Made by a program: the position numbers and the translations under genes | The notes under the pieces: model-generated | Databases searched by the model: none | The model's input: the letters and a program-made list of their open reading frames with translations, nothing else | Told to the model about the DNA's origin: nothing | NCBI RefSeq assembly: GCF_009601055.1 | Contig: NZ_WITI01000002.1 | Span: 248,001-312,000 of the forward strand | Direction: 5' to 3' | DNA from: Lactococcus sp. dk101 | GTDB taxonomy: Bacteria > Bacillota > Bacilli > Lactobacillales > Streptococcaceae | Length of the DNA stretch: 64,000 bases | Part shown: positions 62,841 through 64,000 of the stretch, one piece after another | Position numbering within the stretch: the first letter of the stretch is position 1 | Layout of the letters: the number at the start of each line of letters is the position of its first letter

Positions 62841-63019
62841 ATTAGAGGTTGCAAAAATTAAAAAGTCAAGCGAAGTGGTGAACACGTTGAAACTTGAGGG
62901 CGGAATTTTTTGCCGAAAGTCAAAATTTCACAAATTTGGCTTGGGACGTTAGGTTAAATCCTGCGGACTGTCTTTTGTCAGAGCTGACAGAAGTTGCGCT
63001 AATGTATAACTAAGCTTAT
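62841..63019 (+). promoter_or_regulatory. Lysine riboswitch (L box)
   Basis: Conserved blocks in order: TAGAGGTTGC, GAGGGCGG with TTTGCCGAAAG, TTTGGCTTGGGAC, GTTAGGTTAAATCCTGCGG, ACTGTC, and a GCGCTAA closing arm. This matches the lysine aptamer found before lysC/asd/lysP genes in Firmicutes. One peripheral stem is built by the iterated palindrome TGTCAGAGCTGACA (62976-62989). It should shut off asd when lysine is high, acting through the terminator that follows. Confidence 0.9.
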
Positions 63020-63020
63020 G

Positions 63021-63054
63021 CGGCGTCCTCTATTTTTGGGCGCCTTTTCGTTTT
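63021..63054 (+). terminator. Riboswitch-controlled terminator of asd
   Basis: GGCGTCC (63022-63028) / GGGCGCC (63038-63044) stem followed by TTTTCGTTTT, 36 bases before the asd ATG. Confidence 0.8.
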
Positions 63055-63089
63055 CTTTGGAAAGACGTGCAAAATTGAAAGGAATGTTT

Positions 63090-64000
63090 ATGAAATCTTA
63101 TCATGTTGCTGTTGTTGGTGCCACTGGTGCCGTTGGAACGCGAATGCTGGAGCAGTTGACGCACACGACTTTACCGATTGCTTCTGTTCGAGCCTTGGCA
63201 AGTAAACGCTCAGCAGGAAAAACAGTCGCTTTTGGAGATCAAAGTTTGGTCATCGAAGAACTGACTGAAACTTCTTTTGAAGGCATTGATTTAGCCTTGT
63301 TTTCAGCAGGTGGCTCTGTTTCAGCCAAATTCGCACCATATGCGGTTAAAGCAGGTGCGGTCGTTGTGGACAATACAAGCTTTTTCCGCCAAAACCCAGA
63401 TGTTCCTTTAGTTGTACCTGAAGTCAATGCACATGCCATGGATCAGCATAATGGAATTATTGCTTGCCCAAATTGCTCAACCATTCAAATGATGATTGCG
63501 CTTGAACCGATCCGTCGCGTTTACGGACTTAAACGTGTGATTGTCAGTACTTATCAAGCCATCGGCGGTGCAGGAAATCGTGCCATGGATGAAGCACGTC
63601 AGCAGTTAAAAGCTGTCATTGATGACAATCTTGATCCAACAGCACTGACAGCCGAAATTTTGCCATCAGCAGGTGACAAAAAGCATTATCCAATCGCCTT
63701 TAATGCCCTGCCACAAATCGATGTTTTCACAGATAATGACTATACCTATGAAGAAATGAAAATGACCCATGAAACCAAAAAAATCATGGAAGATGATGAT
63801 ATTGCGGTTTCAGCCACTTGTGTTCGTGTGCCTGTTTTGATTGGCCACTCTGAAAGTGTTTATTTGGAAACTGAAAAAATCGCTGACATCGCAGAGGTCA
63901 AACGCTTGATTTCAGAATTTCCAGGTGCCGTTTTGGAAGATGACGTGGCACATCAAATCTATCCGCAAGCCATCAATGCTGTTGGCAAACGCGAAACTTT
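63090..64000 (+). CDS. asd: Aspartate-semialdehyde dehydrogenase (partial, runs off the window)
   Basis: Makes aspartate semialdehyde, substrate for Hom, for the lysine branch and for carboxy(nor)spermidine dehydrogenase next door. About 303 residues are visible: NADP motif [18 protein letters not shown], the catalytic Cys in [13 protein letters not shown] (near residue 128), [16 protein letters not shown], and [14 protein letters not shown]. The stop lies beyond base 64000. GAAAGGAATG precedes the ATG. Controlled by the lysine riboswitch. Confidence 0.95.
   Translation, partial: MKSYHVAVVGATGAVGTRMLEQLTHTTLPIASVRALASKRSAGKTVAFGDQSLVIEELTETSFEGIDLALFSAGGSVSAKFAPYAVKAGAVVVDNTSFFRQNPDVPLVVPEVNAHAMDQHNGIIACPNCSTIQMMIALEPIRRVYGLKRVIVSTYQAIGGAGNRAMDEARQQLKAVIDDNLDPTALTAEILPSAGDKKHYPIAFNALPQIDVFTDNDYTYEEMKMTHETKKIMEDDDIAVSATCVRVPVLIGHSESVYLETEKIADIAEVKRLISEFPGAVLEDDVAHQIYPQAINAVGKRET

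Larger units (their letters stand above)
1842..62988. repeat. Iterated palindrome GTCAGNNCTGAC, 20 exact copies
   Basis: Start positions of exact copies: 1842, 1976, 3038, 4747, 6175, 11910, 12839, 13510, 19477, 23156, 23553, 41859, 43335, 49860, 54206, 59733, 60110, 62041, 62745, 62977. Thirteen of them extend to TGTCAGNNCTGACA. Seventeen are inside genes, one is the purB terminator stem, one is intergenic after nspC and one is in the lysine riboswitch. Several more sites differ at one base (for example 1075, 2446, 5107, 20409, 49242, 57577). The middle two bases vary freely. Confidence 0.9.
62735..63089 (+). other. Intergenic region between nspC and asd
   Basis: 355 bases without a gene. 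It contains an exact TGTCAGTTCTGACA copy (62744-62757, possibly part of the nspC terminator though followed by A-rich DNA), the asd promoter, a lysine riboswitch and its terminator. Confidence 0.8.

Noticed and set aside
1-64000. tRNA, rRNA, IS elements, prophage or CRISPR arrays
   Set aside because: I looked for cloverleaf-like T-arms, transposase motifs and regularly spaced repeats on both strands and saw none that could be supported.

Overview
The window looks like chromosomal DNA of a lactic acid bacterium of the family Lactococcaceae (Lactococcus in the broad sense). The reasons are moderate-to-low GC, strong AGGAG ribosome sites, many extended -10 promoters of the TGGTAAAAT/TGGTATAAT type, single-promoter operons closed by short intrinsic terminators, and typical neighbourhoods: gdpP-rplI-dnaB, ccrZ-trmB, nrdR-dnaB(initiation)-dnaI, and an epsABCD-type polysaccharide locus. 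A complete polyamine cluster is not something I associate with L. lactis, so a less studied lactococcal relative is likely. No rRNA, tRNA, IS element, prophage or CRISPR array was seen.

Layout. 0.1-5.4 kb: threonine pathway (hom-thrC-thrB) converging on a CodY-box-controlled aspartokinase. 5.6-17.9 kb: housekeeping genes (HAD phosphatase, GdpP, L9, DnaB helicase, Veg, CcrZ, TrmB, NrdR, DnaB/DnaI primosome loaders, nitroreductase, protein phosphatase, Der). 18.2-22.1 kb: surface genes (ChW-repeat secreted protein, a Ser/Ala-rich membrane protein, a degenerate LCP-like protein, LrgA/LrgB). 22.5-39.2 kb: a polysaccharide cluster with regulatory kinase/phosphatase, priming transferase, at least seven glycosyltransferase-like genes, Wzy, Wzx, an acetyltransferase, Glf and Ugd. 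39.4-41.8 kb: a DUF2969-type protein, aroD, and purB with two PurR boxes. 42.0-47.7 kb: rbsRKDACB. 48.0-54.0 kb: an ascorbate-type PTS with a PRD regulator and transketolase. 54.4-64.0 kb: two unassigned structured RNAs, then speA-speE-speB, two TMEM175-like channels, an alpha/beta hydrolase, carboxy(nor)spermidine dehydrogenase and decarboxylase, then asd behind a lysine riboswitch, running off the end.

How genes work together. Aspartokinase, Asd, Hom, ThrB and ThrC form the aspartate-to-threonine route. Aspartate semialdehyde from Asd is also the second substrate of the carboxyspermidine route, whose putrescine would come from SpeA plus SpeB. SpeE offers a second route to spermidine.

Four genes or gene pairs are disrupted by single sites: in-frame stops in a DUF4422 gene, in ugd and in the carboxy(nor)spermidine dehydrogenase, and a frame change at an A7 tract at the end of wzx. 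The most unusual signal is a 12-bp palindrome, GTCAGNNCTGAC. I count 20 exact copies against about 0.06 expected, mostly inside unrelated coding sequences. It is absent from an 18-kb stretch containing the polysaccharide cluster, which fits horizontal import of that cluster. The second strongest is a roughly 255-nt, highly folded RNA with its own promoter directly upstream of speA.
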